From Gammaproteobacteria bacterium (GTDB lineage: Bacteria; Pseudomonadota; Gammaproteobacteria; Steroidobacterales; Steroidobacteraceae): 6,320 nucleotides of DNA. The stretch lies in contig VBNY01000075.1 in NCBI GenBank assembly GCA_005877705.1, forward strand, positions 1-6,320, read 5' to 3'. Positions 6,299 through 6,320 of the stretch are shown here, piece after piece. Every line of letters begins with the position of its first letter. Position 1 is the stretch's first letter. Made by a program: the position numbers and the translations under genes. The notes below the pieces were generated by a model. It was not told the DNA's origin, ran no database searches, and was given only the letters and a program-made list of their open reading frames with translations.

Positions 6299-6320
6299 TC
6301 ACTTGACCATGACCAGGGAC
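6299..6320 (-). CDS. Possible C-terminal end of a gene cut by the window edge
   Basis: On the - strand a frame enters from the right edge and reads S-L-V-M-V-K before TGA at 6299-6301. Six residues are too few for a family call. The reasons to list it are the following hairpin and the roughly 100-base gap before the next plausible start on the same strand. Confidence 0.2.

Noticed and set aside
5898..6302. Alternative - strand frame of 134 codons overlapping the hypothetical protein
   Set aside because: Arg/Gly/Pro-rich composition with no structure-like pattern; the overlapping frame ending at 5768 is far more protein-like.

Overview
The window looks like an ordinary stretch of chromosome from a GC-rich Gram-negative bacterium. 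The GC-rich third codon positions, the Sec-type signal peptides on two enzymes and a tRNA-Arg(ACG) gene with encoded CCA all fit a proteobacterium. My best guess is a gammaproteobacterium near Steroidobacterales, Nevskiales or Xanthomonadales, but nothing here fixes the taxon. I see no insertion sequence, integrase, phage gene, CRISPR array or toxin-antitoxin pair.

Layout from left to right. (1) The last 56 codons of a glutathione S-transferase-like gene on the + strand. (2) Convergent to it, with 16 bases between the stops, a complete ATP-dependent DNA ligase on the - strand with all nucleotidyltransferase motifs. (3) A divergent intergenic region of about 117 bases with a plausible promoter and a strong ribosome binding site for a + strand metal-dependent amidohydrolase of the imidazolonepropionase/prolidase-like group. 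It has an exported-type N-terminus. (4) Convergent to that, a 736-residue secreted protein on the - strand. I read it as a distant relative of GH36 alpha-galactosidases and raffinose synthases (clan GH-D), with altered active-site motifs. (5) Directly upstream of it on the same strand, a tRNA-Arg(ACG) gene whose CCA end lies 24 bases from the start codon. (6) A 142-residue protein of unknown function on the - strand. (7) The last few codons of another - strand gene at the right edge.

The genes do not form an obvious pathway: a GST end, a DNA-end-joining enzyme, an exported dipeptidase-like hydrolase and an exported carbohydrate-active protein. The nearest thing to a functional unit is tRNA-Arg plus the GH36-like gene. 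They share a strand, are 24 bases apart, and have no visible terminator or convincing promoter between them.

The most interesting item is the GH36-like protein, for its divergent catalytic motifs and its position at the 3' end of a tRNA gene. I did not find convincing evidence of a new multi-gene system.
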